This document shows positions 50,040 through 60,407 of a stretch of DNA of 64,000 bases, piece by piece. The notes under the pieces were generated by a model. The model did not search any database. It saw nothing but the letters and a program-made list of their open reading frames with translations, and had not been told where the DNA came from. Both the position numbers and the translations under genes were made by a program. This DNA is from Tetramitus jugosus (lineage: Eukaryota > Heterolobosea > Eutetramitea > Acrasida > Vahlkampfiidae): the NCBI GenBank assembly GCA_937625935.1, contig OW569364.1, forward strand, positions 310,001 through 374,000, in the 5' to 3' direction. Positions within the stretch are counted from its first letter, which is position 1, and each line of letters starts with the position of its first letter.

Positions 50040-51641
50040 ATGAACAATCGCAATCATGACAACAACAAGAATAAGAAGCGGAAGAACAACAATGGACATG
50101 CAGTAAAAAGACGAAGACAATTCTACAATAACAATAATAACGACTCTGCTGCAAGTCATCATCATTCCTCCTCAATTGACGCTTCATCATCACAGTCATC
50201 TTCATCCTCCTCGACTGTGAGACAAATTCCTGGTTTTTTCTATGATGAGGCGACCAAGCGCTATTTCGCTATTGATCGTCAATCAGAATCATTCAGAGAA
50301 ATTTATCAGAAGGCAACACTTGCAAAGAAGAGCGACGATGAAAATGTGAAAACTTTTGAAGCGACGCGACAAGGTTTGCTTGAAAAGAACAGTGATGATC
50401 ACTGTTCCTTTGTGTTGATGGGGTTGGAGGCGCGAAATCCAATTCGTGAGCTACGGCGGAGAAATAGAAGCTTGGAACGATGTGTGTTGGGTCATGTGGT
50501 GCATGAGTGTATGCAAGATGGGCAATTGTTTGACCAGTTTGTGCCTCATGAGGGAATGTTGCAAGATTGTTCCTATCAGACTCAATGGTTAGAGTTATCT
50601 CCTGAAAAGCTCTGTATGATAAGCAAGGACACGTTGCTTTACACGTACAAAGGATTCTCAAGATTGAAGAAATGGAAACAGTTCAAGAATGGTCGAACTG
50701 AGCGACAGTATGGTGAGCATACTGAAGAGCATCAGTTACTGAGCTCCGATGTTGGAGGGTTCTCTGTTGTTCAAACCATGTACTCCACTTCAATGAACAC
50801 CATTGTATCATGCTTACAATGCGGTACATCCAAAGATAAGATTCTCTTGACTCGGTTCCTTGATGATCCAGATGATCTTGGCAATGGTCCTCACTCCTTG
50901 CATCGATTAACAAAGACTGAAACCTTGTTCGCGTCCAAGAACAAAACATATTGGACTTGTGCGTGGCACCAGAACAATATGAACCATTATTATGACAGTT
51001 TGAGACCCATGTCAAGCTCTAAACTGATGAGTATAGGTGTGTCACTTGGAGGCATGTTGATAGATATGGAAACACGAAAGATGACATCACCAATTCATAC
51101 GGACCTCTCCGACATTGTTTCACAAGTGTTTGTGGATGAGGGTTGTGTCTGGAACGGCTGTCGAAATTCCTCTGTGCACTTGTTTGATGTGCGCAGTGCT
51201 GTCCACAGAACAAGAAGGAGTGGATCAGGCAGAGGCAGCAACGGTGTGGTCAACACCTCTCAACAATTCAAATGTGTCTCCAGTGTGAATCATTTACAAT
51301 TTTTAGAGCCGTACACTCTGTTTATGAGCACTGTGCGCGGCGATATTGAAGCAAGAGATATACGAAAGACAGATCAGCCATGTCTCAGCATACAACAAGG
51401 CTCAGATGCATCACTCACCAATTGTAGCATCTACCTCGTTCCTGCAATGTCAAAACCTGGGTGTGACATGCTTGTGTATGCTGATTTGTGGCACAAGGGA
51501 ACGGTGTCCATGTGGAATGCACACAATGGAGATTTATTGTTGAAAAAGGAATTGCCAAGAGATACGTTCCTTCAAGCATGTTGCACGAGTTTCGATCATA
51601 GTTACTTTGCTCTGACCGACAAGCGACTCATTGCTATCTAA
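50040..51641 (+). CDS. DCAF4: DDB1-CUL4-associated factor 4 (WD40 receptor)
   Basis: 533 residues from the ATG at 50040. A basic Asn/Ser-rich N-terminus is followed by the DCAF4/WDR21 hallmark 'RQIPGFFYDEATKRYFAI'. WD-type repeats follow, with Asp-x-Arg ends ('VHLFDVRSAVHR', 'GDIEARDIRKTD'), the boxes by which DCAFs bind DDB1. It probably presents substrates to the CUL4-RBX1 ligase in the nucleus. The substrate is unknown. Together with the Ariadne, F-box and BTB genes it adds to the ubiquitin theme of the window. Confidence 0.85.
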   Translation: MNNRNHDNNKNKKRKNNNGHAVKRRRQFYNNNNNDSAASHHHSSSIDASSSQSSSSSSTVRQIPGFFYDEATKRYFAIDRQSESFREIYQKATLAKKSDDENVKTFEATRQGLLEKNSDDHCSFVLMGLEARNPIRELRRRNRSLERCVLGHVVHECMQDGQLFDQFVPHEGMLQDCSYQTQWLELSPEKLCMISKDTLLYTYKGFSRLKKWKQFKNGRTERQYGEHTEEHQLLSSDVGGFSVVQTMYSTSMNTIVSCLQCGTSKDKILLTRFLDDPDDLGNGPHSLHRLTKTETLFASKNKTYWTCAWHQNNMNHYYDSLRPMSSSKLMSIGVSLGGMLIDMETRKMTSPIHTDLSDIVSQVFVDEGCVWNGCRNSSVHLFDVRSAVHRTRRSGSGRGSNGVVNTSQQFKCVSSVNHLQFLEPYTLFMSTVRGDIEARDIRKTDQPCLSIQQGSDASLTNCSIYLVPAMSKPGCDMLVYADLWHKGTVSMWNAHNGDLLLKKELPRDTFLQACCTSFDHSYFALTDKRLIAI

Positions 51642-51747
51642 CGAAGGGACACACTAGTGGATAGCACGAGGTTCCTTGGAAAAATTCATTATTTTTGGCA
51701 AAGGGCTTTTGGTGTTGTCAGAAATCTCGAAAAAAACAAGAGACACA

Positions 51748-53082
51748 ATGGCAACACCACAACAACACAAGGTGACAGAAGAACGACATTTGATTCAGAA
51801 CACGGTTTATGTCACAGGCAGTAGCAATAGTGGTCAATGTGGAATTGCTCAAAGACAGATCACATCATGGACTGCATTGACTGTCCCTCTCGATGACTCT
51901 ATAAGCCCAGTCGTAGTCGCGGATCCGCAACAACAGGAACAAGAACCACTGCAGCAATTGAACAAATCCATTTCACTGTTTGGTTCTCGTCAAAGCATTG
52001 ATCACCAAATTGTCAAAGTTCGCTGTGGGGGCAATTTTTCACTGTTCCTGTCGCGGAATGGACAAGTGTTTGGCATTGGGGACAGCCATAGTGGAGCTTA
52101 TGGTCGAGACAAGAGTCAAACGGAACAGAATACGGTATTGTTTGAGATTGAGGCGCTCAGACATCAGAATATAGTGAATTTAGACGCTGGATTCAACTTT
52201 AGTTATTTTCTAACGGGTGATGGACGATTGTTTCGCTGTGGATCAAATTCCGATGGACAATTGAGTACAAGGGATAAAATCAATGATATATTGGACTCTC
52301 CCATTGATCAATCATTGTTTGGTGGATATCCCGTTGTACAAGTGTCCTGTGGTGGCAATTTCGTTTGTGCATTGACGAGTGATAATAAGTTTTATGCATG
52401 CGGTCAAGATAGTCCGAGACAACTATCTTTGTTTACACAAGTCAATTATCCGTCGTTGGAAGGACAGGTCATAAAGAAAATCTCTTGTGGCGGTTATCAT
52501 TTGGCGATACTGACGGAGAATGGTGTGATCTATGGAACGGGCTCTCCCTTATTTCAAGCAGAAAATCTGCACACTATTCAAGAGACAATGTTACCGCTGA
52601 AGGTTAGGGATATTATTTGTGGTTACAATTATTTAATGTGCATTGGTGAGGATGGAAGATTGTATGGAAGCGTGGGCTCGAGCAAGAAAGGTTTGATCCT
52701 TGATGGACAGTTGGGATCTACAGATTCATGTCCTCGGCCTCATGATGATTTTGTTGTCAAAAGGTTCAAGTTTCCTATATCAGAGGTAATCACAGGAGCT
52801 TCGTCCACATCCACCTTTGTCATTCTATCCAATGGCGAAATTTACGTCACAGGATGCAATGAACGAGGAGGACTGGGAGTTGGAGATACAAACAATAGGG
52901 CAACATTCAAAAAGCTTCCTAGAACCAACCAAAAAATGGCAATGACAGCTGCTACCGGTGCCTTCCACTCTGTTCTATCCTACTATGATGCCACATTGCA
53001 CACAAGCTGGCAAAACACCCTGTGGATGATCAAGAGAGAGAATAAGCTCATTGATTTGGATATTCTTTTTGAATATAACTAA
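51748..53082 (+). CDS. RCC1-repeat propeller protein
   Basis: 444 residues from the ATG at 51748, intronless. At least five RCC1-type blades are visible: 'VYVTGSSNSGQCGI', 'VFGIGDSHSGAYG', 'LFRCGSNSDGQLS', 'FYACGQDSPRQLS' and 'IYVTGCNERGGLGVGD'. Each is preceded by a 'VSCGGNFVCALT'-like strand. Such propellers bind proteins or act as exchange factors. The short C-terminal extension ('LHTSWQNTLWMIK') looks like the start of the BTB region seen in related amoebal proteins, but no BTB domain follows. Confidence 0.86.
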   Translation: MATPQQHKVTEERHLIQNTVYVTGSSNSGQCGIAQRQITSWTALTVPLDDSISPVVVADPQQQEQEPLQQLNKSISLFGSRQSIDHQIVKVRCGGNFSLFLSRNGQVFGIGDSHSGAYGRDKSQTEQNTVLFEIEALRHQNIVNLDAGFNFSYFLTGDGRLFRCGSNSDGQLSTRDKINDILDSPIDQSLFGGYPVVQVSCGGNFVCALTSDNKFYACGQDSPRQLSLFTQVNYPSLEGQVIKKISCGGYHLAILTENGVIYGTGSPLFQAENLHTIQETMLPLKVRDIICGYNYLMCIGEDGRLYGSVGSSKKGLILDGQLGSTDSCPRPHDDFVVKRFKFPISEVITGASSTSTFVILSNGEIYVTGCNERGGLGVGDTNNRATFKKLPRTNQKMAMTAATGAFHSVLSYYDATLHTSWQNTLWMIKRENKLIDLDILFEYN

Positions 53083-53207
53083 ACTATCATGAGTTTGCTC
53101 ACCACCTTTTCTTCCACATCCCAAATACAATTAAAACCTCAACACGTGTTGTGCATAAATTAAAGCATGCTCAGCAGACTACTTCTTCTTCTTCTTCATT
53201 ATTATTA

Positions 53208-53927
53208 TTATTCGGCAGATGTCGACGAAGAAGCCAACGTAATCAACTGAAGTGTCGAATCCACATATTTTGCATCTGGTTTCACAACTGCGACATCATC
53301 TCTCATTTGATTTTCATCATCATCATCTCCATTCTTGTTCTTATCCTTCTCGTTTTCATCATCATCATCACTCATTCGAAGCTCATCTTCATCATCAAAC
53401 GCAATAAAATCCTGTCCTTCAAATCTCTTTGTCACATTTGCATTGTTCATCTGAACTTCACGCATCCACTTGTTATGATACGCAATGGCCACTTGTTTCA
53501 ACGATCGAATCGTTCCAGAAACGTGCAGTACTCTGAGTGCAACACTCACTGACTTTTCATCTTGATCACTACTCACTCTATTCAACAATGGAAGACACGA
53601 TTGAAACATGGATTGAGCAGCATGTGGAATTTGGACAATGCACATGTGAGTTTGTGCATTGATATAAATGACCTTGAATGCAGGTTTCTGGAGAAGGATC
53701 GTACGACCATGTTCACCCCAATACCTTGTAAAGTGATTCAACAAACAGGTGGTAATGATTTGAGCGGACAAATCGTTTCGCGCCAAAATGACTTTTCGGA
53801 AAAATTGTTCATCTTGGGTGGTTGTAAAGAGGAATTCAATGAGAAGATGACGCTTCTTGAGTCTTTTACCAAACTTGATGAGAGGTTTCTTTTGTCTCTT
53901 GTCCTTGTTGTGCTCTTGTTTGATCAT
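53208..53927 (-). CDS. POP5: RNase P/MRP subunit POP5
   Basis: 239 residues. The core has the Rpp14/Pop5 fold: the 'LLIEFLF' strand, 'FTRYWGEHG', then 'MCIVQIPHAAQSMFQSCLPLL'-type helix (here only MCIVQIPHAAQ is cited) and 'VALRVLHVSGTIRSLKQVAIAY'. The GTIRS motif is diagnostic. POP5 pairs with RPP1/RPP30 to contact the catalytic RNA that matures tRNA 5' ends. A roughly 70-residue acidic Asp/Asn-rich C-terminal tail is added compared with yeast and human. Confidence 0.9.
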   Translation of the reverse strand: MIKQEHNKDKRQKKPLIKFGKRLKKRHLLIEFLFTTTQDEQFFRKVILARNDLSAQIITTCLLNHFTRYWGEHGRTILLQKPAFKVIYINAQTHMCIVQIPHAAQSMFQSCLPLLNRVSSDQDEKSVSVALRVLHVSGTIRSLKQVAIAYHNKWMREVQMNNANVTKRFEGQDFIAFDDEDELRMSDDDDENEKDKNKNGDDDDENQMRDDVAVVKPDAKYVDSTLQLITLASSSTSAE

Positions 53928-54032
53928 CTGGTTTGGTTTTGTTGTTGTGTGAATTCAATTGAAAAAAAGTTCAAGTTTTCAGAGATAAAAAAAGTCAATT
54001 CACAGGGAAGAAAATCTTGAATTAATTACGTC

Positions 54033-55130
54033 TCACCACATTCTTAGTGTTGATGAATGCTTCATTCGAATGGACACCTGCTGATTACCAAGGACCGATA
54101 TGGCTGGACAGTACAAGACTCTTCCTTTTGTTGGAATGTCTTGTACCGTATGAAAGTACTCCTCGTTCTTGAAGAGATGCATACGAGCACTCTCTGACCT
54201 CATCAAATTCTTCAAGTCGAGCACCATTGCTATTGTGTCACCCGTGATAAAGTTAGAGTCTTCAGGCAAAACAACTTTAACAAAATGGGTACGTGAACTG
54301 TCTCTGTGAACCAGGTGATGGGGGACATTAAAACCGATACCTTCCGTGCCATGCCCGATAATCTTGTGATCTCCTTTGGCTTGGACCAAATCGCTTCCCG
54401 CAATTCCTGCGACTACGGGTCCCAGGCCGTCGTAACTTCCAAAATCATCCAGTGTGATTTCCCAACAATGCACCATTCCCATTTCAAGCTTCCTATTGGT
54501 AAGAATAGTGTGCCAATCTTGAGTGCCCTCACATGAGATTGTCTTGTTAAGATTGTGCATTTGAATCTCAGAATCTGGTGCTCTTGTATTCGGATCCCAA
54601 TAGATCATGTTTGAACGAACGAGTTCTCTCCATAAGCAAGCGTTGCGACATGATGCTGGACTTGTTGTCTCTGTGGTCTTCTTCAACATTTTCACTTCTT
54701 CACTGTGAGCTCGAGTGAATTCCTCATAAAAGTGCTGTAGCCCAAGGCGATTGGCAATCAACTTCCACAAGTACCCATCCGTATCTGGGCTCATAACCAA
54801 GTACGATCCTTGTTTACAACTCAATGAGACATGGTACAGCTCTTTCAGTTTCATGAATGTCAACAGGTACGTTTGAAGGTCACATGACAATACCTCAAAA
54901 ATATTGAGAGTCACTTCTTCTTCTTCTTCTTGTGGAGCTGCCAGTTCTTGTTGAAACTGTGATTGGATGCCTTGTTGTTCTTGTGAATTGTTTGCCAATG
55001 TCCTTTGTCGCTTCTAGTTAAAAAATTATAACATTGGTGAGTCCTGCTGAAGCTTAAGCAACATTTGTGACAAAAAAAGTAGACTTACCTTTGGCGAGGG
55101 CTGAGTCGGTCTGCTGTTTTTGCGACGCAT
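54033..55130 (-). CDS. F-box-like protein with SPRY-type domain
   Basis: Two exons, 55089-55130 and 54033-55013, with a 75-nt GT-AG intron (phase 0); 340 residues starting 'MRRKNSRPTQPSPKKRQR', a basic nuclear-type tail. An F-box-like helical segment follows ('EVLSCDLQTYLLTFMKLKEL', 'CKQGSYLVMSPDTDGYLWKL'). The second half is a SPRY-like sandwich ('VHCWEITLDDFGSYDGLGP', 'VAGIAGSDLV', 'TGDTIAMVLDLKNL'). The F-box suggests an SCF ligase substrate receptor; the fold calls are moderate and the role is inferred. Divergent from the ankyrin gene with 150 nt between starts. Confidence 0.7.
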
Positions 55131-55280
55131 GGTTGTGGTGCGGTGGATTTTAGTTGTCTTTTCGTTTCGTGGGTAGCTGTACCCAACGAAGGAAATTATC
55201 ACTCAGGATTTCTCCCCCAAATCATTTCGTAGCGACAAATTGCTGGAAGTTTCTGAATCAAAAAACACAACAACGAGAAC

Positions 55281-58200
55281 ATGTTGAGCAGTCTGGGAGG
55301 TACCACCAAAGACAAATACTGGAACAATAATCAAGGGGCTGATGATGAACCCATGACTGTTGAAGCTGACCAACCTCCAACAGGTTCATCTTCACAAGCA
55401 ACAGGTGGTGATCTCACTCTGGACGACATTCAACAAAAAGGAGGAGAAGACGCAGCAGAGGAAGACTCTGGACTACTCAATGTTTGGCAGAGAGATCCAG
55501 AGAGAGAAAGAGACAAGATTCTCGGTTTTTTCATCATTGCTGACCAACCCGTGCCCAGAGACATCTTTCATTTGATCATGTCGTTCATTCCGGCCTATCC
55601 CTTTTATTTCATGTTGAGGTCAGTGTGCTCCCAATGGCTCTACGAATTTCAAGAACAAATCTATGGAAATGTCACGTACTTGAGTCTGGTGGATGACGGC
55701 AGACCAAAGTATTATTTCCGGAAGGGTGATGATGGCAGGGATCAATTGGTTCAGTTTAAGCCTATTGATGCCACTGGAAAAACTTGTCGATTGAGTGATT
55801 CGGGTTTTAAGATTCGAAATTATAACAGAACTCCTGTTTTTGAGTTCTTGGCGAATGTGTTTCCCAATGTGAAGCACCTACGATTGCCTTTTGCCTCATT
55901 CTTAGATCCATCAAACTTCAATAATTGTGTGAAAACTATTTTACCCAAGTTAACTCAACTGGAGACATTGGATGTGCTGGGCACTTCTCAAGCGTATTTG
56001 AAGCGTCACTATTGGAGACATGAGTCGTCGATGAATGAACTCACGTTTGAGATTATTGCTCGCTCGTTGCCAAGTTCGACGAAGAATCTTAACTTTATTG
56101 GTGCTTACTTGAACTTACATTACGGTACGAATGCCCTTAAGATCTTTTCTAAAAAGGGACGATTGACGACAACAGATCTGAATATCCTTCGTTCTTCACC
56201 ATTCAACAATTGGAATTGGATGCCACCAATAACTGTGGATATTCAGCACTTTACTCTGCCTTATGTGTGTTTTAACTCCATGTATTCGATTTACCAGCCG
56301 GATGGCAACTGGGATCACATCAAAGAACTTTACTCACATTTTGATGTGTCAGTGGTTGGATTAAATAATTATCTACCCACTCTACAGGCACCTGTTGTGT
56401 CATATGTTGATTATATGAAGCACATGTCTTTGAAAGAAGGGATTTTCTTATCTCACATGGAGCCCTTTGTGAGTCAGGATACTGATGAAATAATGGAAGC
56501 TACAATTGATATTGCTGTTCGAGAATATCCTTACTTCCGGCCGCTTCTCTCTCTGCCAGCATCGGAGACTGATATCTTACTCGCTCCATACACTAAGCTG
56601 GACGCATCCTTGGTGTACAATAAGGCGAGTACAGGACTCAAGGCTGTGGAGTTACTAACAGATCCTGACCGAATGAAATATCCTGAATTGGTTATGGACA
56701 TCGACAGTACGTTTTATCAACACACACGCTTATCTACTCTCCTCGGTACTTTGATATCGCAATGTGCAACTGAAGAAGAAGTGACCTTGATTAAGACTAT
56801 CATAGAGAATTACCAAGCCTCGATGACTGTCATTGGTGTTCGTAATTATCTGGTCGAATTGATGATTTCTCGTCCTTCCAGTGCTATTCGCACTAGTTTG
56901 ATGAAATACCTCCTGTCTATTAAGCCTGATTTAATAGTTCTTGGAGATTCGGAGGGAATAATTAATAATGACCAAAAAGATCTCCCACTAATCCAGTTGG
57001 TGCTGACTGGGAAGTATGCATCAGATTGTTTGAGCGCTGTCAGATACTTTGCAACGGAAGGTGCTTCACTAACACAGGTGGACAAAGACAAGAACAATGT
57101 TCTTCACTCTGTCAGTAGGTTTGTGCAGTTTAGTTTGCTGAGCTATCTTCTTGCAATGTGTCCTGAGAATTTGATGTACGAAAGAAACAATCAGGGCCAA
57201 ACTCCCCTCGAGCAAATTTTCCAACCGAACTGTTATCATAGAAATCTTGATATTATTGTTCTAATTGAGTTCCTTGACCAGGTATCCAAGTTACCTTGCT
57301 TCAAGGATCAAACGTTGCAAAGTTATCCAACGTCATGTGGCAATTTGCTTCACGTTGCCATGACAAGTCCGCACATTCAAACTATTCAATGGTTACTGAA
57401 ACATAACTTTGATGCGAACGCGTTGAATGCCAGAGGAGAAAATGCTCTGTTCTACTCCAAAACAAGTATCATCAATCAGTATGCTTCTCATTCCATGTCG
57501 AGGAGTAAATCTATTATCAATCAAGAAGACTATGTGGATGACCATGCTGCCGAATTAATAAGGGCGGGAGCAAAAGTTGATATTGAGAACAACATTGGGG
57601 AAACTGTTGTTATAGCAGCACTTCGAAACAAAAACTATTTGCTGATTAACAACATTATCCAACAGCCATCGATCTCCTCCAAGCTGTTGTCAACACTCCT
57701 GGCTCCACGAACGCAACATGGATTCAATGCTTTACATTTTATATTTAGAAAGATGGCAGACGTAACAGATTCATTACCATCCATGGGCAAAAAGCAAACG
57801 GCATTCCGCCTTGGAGACTATCCTGTGGCGAAGCATTGTGCACTTCTCTGTCTTGAGCACTACCCTGAAATGCTCTATGAACGATCTGGACCATCAGACG
57901 AGAACACATTGAAAGATATCTCTGGAATTAGTCCTCTTCAAATTTTGCTCGAAGCATCTCAAGGGTTATTCTTGTTGAATGAGTTATCAATCAAGCTGAG
58001 TGATATTGCCAATATGCCAGTGTTTTCAAGCAAAGATGCCAATGTGGTAGCTCCTATTCCTGTTCTATACCTAGCCTTGGAAGTTGCAATTGATATTCCA
58101 ATGTTCGACAAATTGATGAATTACACGAACGACATACTGGTGAGAGATGAAACACAAGAAACGAAACCGAATCTTTTACATATTGCTGCCGAAAGGGATG

Positions 58201-59324
58201 CCTCTCTATGTCAATGTATCATCAAGCATTGGAAGAAAAGATACAATAGCAAGTTAGAGTTGTCAAAATTGATAAGTATGCCGCTGGAGAATGATAGTGT
58301 TGACGGGCGAAAGCCAAGAAATGCAGCCCTGATAGCTTGCATGTTAGGTAGTTATGAAATCTTTTCAATACTCTGGCCATTAACAAAAGTGTTTTCACCA
58401 CAGTTTGACAATCCAGTTCAGATTGCTTTAGAAAGGAAAGATCATACATTTGCACTATCAGCTGTCATGCATCACGGTGTGATTCCAGCCAAAACTCAAT
58501 TACATCAAATCATTCGGAAATGTTTGGTTCAAAATCGTGTTGATGCTGTTCATGAGAGCAAATTTGTTTCATTATTGATTCAAACTGAAGAGGAACAACC
58601 AAAGCCGTCATGGCTCGAAATGTTGACCCAAACACCATCAGAGGCTAGTGATCCTGAAGAAGAGAGAGACATCCAGTCTTTGAGCACATTGCAACTCGTG
58701 GTATCAACAGTAACTAGCTACATGTTCAGTTGGCTAGTTCGTCACTATAGTGATGATCCATTGTTGGATCATGCTCTCAGACTTACTGACTCCAGAACAG
58801 GAAACACTCTATTGCACATGTTGACGAAAGGTACGCATTCAGGATTAGTCAGTCAGGACTTATCCTCTATTCTGCTTGCTATTGTTGACCGATTCAAGGT
58901 GGAAGGAGTCGCACCAAAGCAAACAAAAAGGAGCACAAAACTTCCTTCTCTTGATCATCTAAACACGAAAGATTTGACAGAGTTTGTCAATATCAAGAAC
59001 AAAATGGGTAGAACTTGTCTCCATAATGTCGCCGTGAGCTCAACACAATGGATTCTGTTTGATCTACTCATCTTTGGAGCCAGCCTCGAGATTAAGGATT
59101 CCGATGGAAAAACACCATTGGAACTAATGAGCAGTGCCTCAGCAACCGAAATTGTTCAAAAATTCTTGGACGTGAAGGATGGAAAGAAACCACAAAAGAA
59201 GAGAAAGGTGGCACAGAAGAAAAAGGTCGAAGCAAGATCTGATGACAGTACTGACGAGGACAACGATGACGATGGAGACTATGGCTCTACGAGCAGAAAG
59301 AGAAGAAGAACGACTCGAAAGTAA
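55281..59324 (+). CDS. Large F-box-like/ankyrin-repeat protein
   Basis: 1347 residues, intronless, the longest uninterrupted frame here. An F-box-like start ('VPRDIFHLIMSFIPAYPFYF', 'LRSVCSQWLYEFQ') is followed by divergent leucine-rich segments. From about residue 560 come scattered ankyrin repeats ('GNLLHVAMTSPHIQTIQWLL', 'NALFYSK', 'GNTLLHMLTKGTHSG', 'GRTCLHNVAVSSTQWILFDL', 'DGKTPLELM'). The C-terminus holds a strongly basic then acidic tail ('KKPQKKRKVAQKKKVEARS'), a probable nuclear signal. It could be an SCF receptor in the nucleus; partners are unknown. Confidence 0.8.
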   Translation: MLSSLGGTTKDKYWNNNQGADDEPMTVEADQPPTGSSSQATGGDLTLDDIQQKGGEDAAEEDSGLLNVWQRDPERERDKILGFFIIADQPVPRDIFHLIMSFIPAYPFYFMLRSVCSQWLYEFQEQIYGNVTYLSLVDDGRPKYYFRKGDDGRDQLVQFKPIDATGKTCRLSDSGFKIRNYNRTPVFEFLANVFPNVKHLRLPFASFLDPSNFNNCVKTILPKLTQLETLDVLGTSQAYLKRHYWRHESSMNELTFEIIARSLPSSTKNLNFIGAYLNLHYGTNALKIFSKKGRLTTTDLNILRSSPFNNWNWMPPITVDIQHFTLPYVCFNSMYSIYQPDGNWDHIKELYSHFDVSVVGLNNYLPTLQAPVVSYVDYMKHMSLKEGIFLSHMEPFVSQDTDEIMEATIDIAVREYPYFRPLLSLPASETDILLAPYTKLDASLVYNKASTGLKAVELLTDPDRMKYPELVMDIDSTFYQHTRLSTLLGTLISQCATEEEVTLIKTIIENYQASMTVIGVRNYLVELMISRPSSAIRTSLMKYLLSIKPDLIVLGDSEGIINNDQKDLPLIQLVLTGKYASDCLSAVRYFATEGASLTQVDKDKNNVLHSVSRFVQFSLLSYLLAMCPENLMYERNNQGQTPLEQIFQPNCYHRNLDIIVLIEFLDQVSKLPCFKDQTLQSYPTSCGNLLHVAMTSPHIQTIQWLLKHNFDANALNARGENALFYSKTSIINQYASHSMSRSKSIINQEDYVDDHAAELIRAGAKVDIENNIGETVVIAALRNKNYLLINNIIQQPSISSKLLSTLLAPRTQHGFNALHFIFRKMADVTDSLPSMGKKQTAFRLGDYPVAKHCALLCLEHYPEMLYERSGPSDENTLKDISGISPLQILLEASQGLFLLNELSIKLSDIANMPVFSSKDANVVAPIPVLYLALEVAIDIPMFDKLMNYTNDILVRDETQETKPNLLHIAAERDASLCQCIIKHWKKRYNSKLELSKLISMPLENDSVDGRKPRNAALIACMLGSYEIFSILWPLTKVFSPQFDNPVQIALERKDHTFALSAVMHHGVIPAKTQLHQIIRKCLVQNRVDAVHESKFVSLLIQTEEEQPKPSWLEMLTQTPSEASDPEEERDIQSLSTLQLVVSTVTSYMFSWLVRHYSDDPLLDHALRLTDSRTGNTLLHMLTKGTHSGLVSQDLSSILLAIVDRFKVEGVAPKQTKRSTKLPSLDHLNTKDLTEFVNIKNKMGRTCLHNVAVSSTQWILFDLLIFGASLEIKDSDGKTPLELMSSASATEIVQKFLDVKDGKKPQKKRKVAQKKKVEARSDDSTDEDNDDDGDYGSTSRKRRRTTRK

Positions 59325-59384
59325 GTTCCCAAGCTCTACATTATGTGTTATCAATTATTGAGATGCCATTTTGAGAGAGCAAAA

Positions 59385-59503
59385 GCCTACATTACTGAGG
59401 GTTCTCGAGTAGTCTCCTATCTCAATACTAACTCAGCCAGATGGTGCTTAACTTCTCTATTCGAAATGGGAAGAGGTGGTTCCACCATTGTATGAACGTA
59501 GAC
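59385..59503 (-). rRNA. 5S ribosomal RNA
   Basis: On the minus strand 119 nt read as 5S rRNA. The ends GTCTAC and GTAGGC pair to close helix I. The conserved internal blocks are present: CCCATTTCGAA, AGAAGTTAAGC (A-box region), GTTAGTATTGAGATAGGAGA (box C region) and a helix V segment. The gene is followed directly by TTTT, a polymerase III stop. It stands alone between protein genes; no second copy was found in the window. Confidence 0.92.
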
Positions 59504-60407
59504 ATCTATCATGTTTTTTCACAGATTTTGCCATTTTCCAAAAAGTAAAATTGAGCTATTTCACCAGAATGGTTCACTACTGACGACTGTCGCGAATGCG
59601 AGAGGTGCAGCATTGGTTGGTGCCTTCCCACCGGCGATTCAGAGCTACTCCGGCGCAGTGGGGTTTTTAAGAACCATCAGCTTTTTGATAAGGATGGAAT
59701 CATTACAATGTCCTACCAAGAAACTAAGTCGAAACTAAGTCAAAGTTTAAGATGTCTGGTATTGGCCAAAAAAAGTACATAAAAATTCGCGCCTTTGCAG
59801 CAAGCCAGTGAAACACTGCTCGTCACCTGACGGTGCCGGGCAGAATCATGACTCACAGTAGTGCATAGAATAAAGTGGCAACAAATGTTGTTTCATCAGA
59901 GCCCAAAATACTTCATCAAATAACCTTGTATGTCGATTGTAAAACGAATTGATTCAGTCGGATCGTATAATTTGGTGTTATCTTTGGTTGTCTTGAAACC
60001 TATTACAGAATGTCGAAATCTACGATGATGTTTGGCGACTTTGTCCGGTATCACGAGTTGTTTGTTCTTCCAAACATCAATCACTAATTGATTCAGTGGA
60101 CTGTCCTACCCAACAAAATATTTGAACTAGCGTGTTTGTTCTCTTTGCCGTACGTTCGAGGCAACTCGATAGAACAGAAACTTAAATAATGCAAGTAGTG
60201 AAGCACGTAATTCTTCATCACAGCAATTTTTACTCCTCAACATGATGGTCATGTAAAGAAAAATTGCGGGACCTCTCGATGACAGATGCAGTTAACATGA
60301 ACGAGGCCAGTGAAATGGTTTTCCAGTGAGAGTTGAAAGCTACATCGATGATTGCCCTCCCGCGAGGTACTGTGAGCGAGTCAGCTGAATATTGAAAATA
60401 CTTAGGT
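59504..60407. other. Intergenic stretch, 904 nt, with GC-rich hairpins
   Basis: No convincing gene. GC-richer blocks lie at 59580-59668 (ending in TTTTT) and 59800-59850. The latter contains a hairpin at 59816-59843: CTGCTCG/CGGGCAG, one mismatch, CACC/GGTG and loop TGAC. Two minus-strand frames (59896-60084 and part of 60230-60407) show no recognised domain; the first could be a second exon starting after the AG at 60105-60106, but no matching first exon was found. Possible small RNA genes or gene remnants. Confidence 0.4.
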
